Positions 62,918 to 64,000 of a stretch of DNA of 64,000 nt are shown in pieces. Positions within the stretch are counted from its first letter, which is position 1, and the number at the start of each line of letters is the position of its first letter. The notes beneath the pieces were generated by a model, which had not been told where the DNA came from, did no database searches, and saw only the letters and a list, made by a program, of their open reading frames with translations. A program made the translations under genes and the position numbers. Location of the stretch: contig CAWBXO010000004.1 of the NCBI GenBank assembly GCA_963792785.1, positions 1,452,992 to 1,516,991 of the forward strand. Direction: 5' to 3'. Origin of the DNA: CAWIMX01 sp963792785 (GTDB lineage Bacteria > Acidobacteriota > Vicinamibacteria > Vicinamibacterales > CAVVIG01).

Positions 62918-64000
62918 GCGGCTCTCCGAGGCCATCCGCGATGTCTTTGAGGATCACGCGGGCATTCGGACCACGAAAATCGAGCCGTCCCAGCCCGGCG
63001 TCACCCCGCCATTTCTCGCGCGCCCGGCGGTTGCCAAATCGGGCCAGCGTGCCCTTGATTTGAGACTCGCGTTTCGATATCAACTCCTGGTTACGCGCGT
63101 CCTCACGAACCTGGCGGGGTCACCGCTCAGAACCCGGCGGCACCACTCATCGACAAACGGCGAGTTGCGCCGCGCGGGACGTAGTTGCGCTCGTCCAGCA
63201 GCTTCCAGAAGTCTCCACGGTCCCAGGCGAGAATTCCCGCGCCTCATCTCCATGAGCTCGACCCAATCTTTGAGCATCGCTGCAGCTCTCGATCACCGCT
63301 TCTCGAGGCGGATCGAGTTCAGCCAGGAACAGGTTGTAGAGGATCGCCGCGCCGCTCATCACCTCTGAAAAGCACCGCGCGTGATTGATTTCGCGCTGAA
63401 GGCGCCGGACCTCCGTTTCGGCCAGGATGGTCCCAGGCAATGCGGCGTCCGCCTCCATGTAGTCGCGATCGAACATGAACGCGAACAGCGAGTCGCGATG
63501 GTTCTCGAGCACACGATCTTTCAGGTAGCGCGCCTCGGGGACAGTAGAGGCCGAAGTTCGCCTCTCCCGGAAACGTTGCCGGTGCCAGAAGGCAGGCCCG
63601 CGTGCCAGGTGCGCGCACGCCCCCACCACGTCGCCATCGTCGTTTCGGGCACTGCGCCACCCGCCGCTTGGACGAGTCCAGACTGCGGTGATACTCCGCC
63701 AGGGAGTCAGGGAACAAACAAATGCGCAGCAGTTTCAGGCCATTCCAGTAGATGCTCGAAGGGCAAGCGCTGCAGGGACTACCGGGCCTGGGATGCCGAT
63801 AGTGCCGGAGGTGGCGGCGCGGACGAATTGGCCAGCGGTCGATCAAGTTCGATTTCGAAAACCCGGCCCTTCGGTGCCACCTCGGCCCAGGACACGCCCG
63901 CTTCAAAATCTGAAATACATCCACGGGACGAAGAGGAGATCCGGGCACTTGTCTGAAGAGCGCCGGTGCCTGGAAAAGCGTGTCCGAGAAGTGTCGCGGA
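62910..64000 (-). pseudogene. DUF6361-like protein, first visible gene of the operon (5' cut by window, frameshifted)
   Basis: Recognised from scattered blocks: a DTLFPGT-like start of the fragment near 63978, LLFVPWMYF near 63915, PSSIYWNGL near 63750, EVMSGAAILYNLFLAELDP near 63350, FVDEWCRRVLSGDPARFV near 63150 and the end IKGTLARFGNRRAREKW to GEPHA. Block order and spacing fit the DUF6361 family. Frames change every 100-200 bases. The stop at 62910 overlaps the PLD start by eight bases. Function is unknown; the family is found beside helicase and PLD genes. Confidence 0.6.

Noticed and set aside
56889..64000. Helicase operon named as DISARM
   Set aside because: No DUF1998 (DrmB) gene or methyltransferase is visible in the window, and the DUF6361 and coiled proteins do not fit.
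1..64000. tRNA and rRNA genes
   Set aside because: No cloverleaf with conserved T-loop or rRNA core sequence could be recognised by eye; a covariance search would be decisive.

Overview
The window is a high-GC bacterial chromosome segment, read here as Acidobacteriota and most likely the Vicinamibacteria (subdivision 6) type. The reasons are a carboxypeptidase-regulatory-domain TonB receptor, DUF4139, large PIG-L proteins, c-type-heme/propeller exported proteins, many secreted carboxylesterases, the bacillithiol genes bshA-bshB1, and gene junctions packed with short word-like repeats. The taxonomy is inferred from gene content. I saw no rRNA, tRNA, CRISPR array, integrase or complete transposase by eye.

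Layout. 0-10 kb: PIG-L deacetylase, zinc-ribbon methyltransferase, UMF1-type MFS transporter, TonB receptor, TIGR01777 epimerase, fused membrane/spermidine-synthase-like protein, four-helix-bundle protein. 10-20 kb: heme/YVTN propeller protein, small exported protein, a periplasmic adaptor with two FtsX-type permeases but no ATPase, a flavin monooxygenase, E1 alpha and beta of a pyruvate-type dehydrogenase, geranylgeranyl-reductase-family protein. 20-30 kb: large PIG-L protein, VapBC, outer-membrane protein, FKBP lipoprotein, bshA-bshB1, FAD oxidoreductase, Ada. 30-45 kb: exported heme/monooxygenase-like pair, hybrid histidine kinase, cupin, serA plus 5'-3' exonuclease, DUF4139, AbrB-Doc, sigma/anti-sigma pair, NSS transporter with its tiny MetS subunit, NHL propeller, Fic. 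45-56 kb: three secreted type-B carboxylesterases, a dienelactone hydrolase, an HpcH/HpaI aldolase, a second Fic protein and an orphan BrnA next to a BrnT stump. 56-64 kb: a lower-GC operon on the minus strand, DUF6361 - phospholipase-D-like nuclease - SNF2-type helicase - unknown coiled protein, which looks like a phage-defence-type module and is broken by many single-base indels.

The most unusual feature is the intergenic DNA. Several families of palindromic elements sit at gene ends. The best case is three copies (45.5, 49.05 and 51.9 kb), each 12-30 bp downstream of a secreted hydrolase gene and in the same orientation relative to it. They share a core, but the paired arms differ in sequence while staying self-complementary. 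Other families have conserved outer arms and private inner arms, or are quasi-tandem 7-9 nt words that run into the 3' ends of genes and add low-complexity tails to the proteins.

Many genes need one single-base correction to read through (10.40, 17.77, 20.45, 31.86, 41.08, 47.6, 50.0-50.9 and 52.3-52.5 kb, and many in 56.9-64 kb). Because nonsense substitutions are rare between the shifts, consensus indel error is as likely as true decay.
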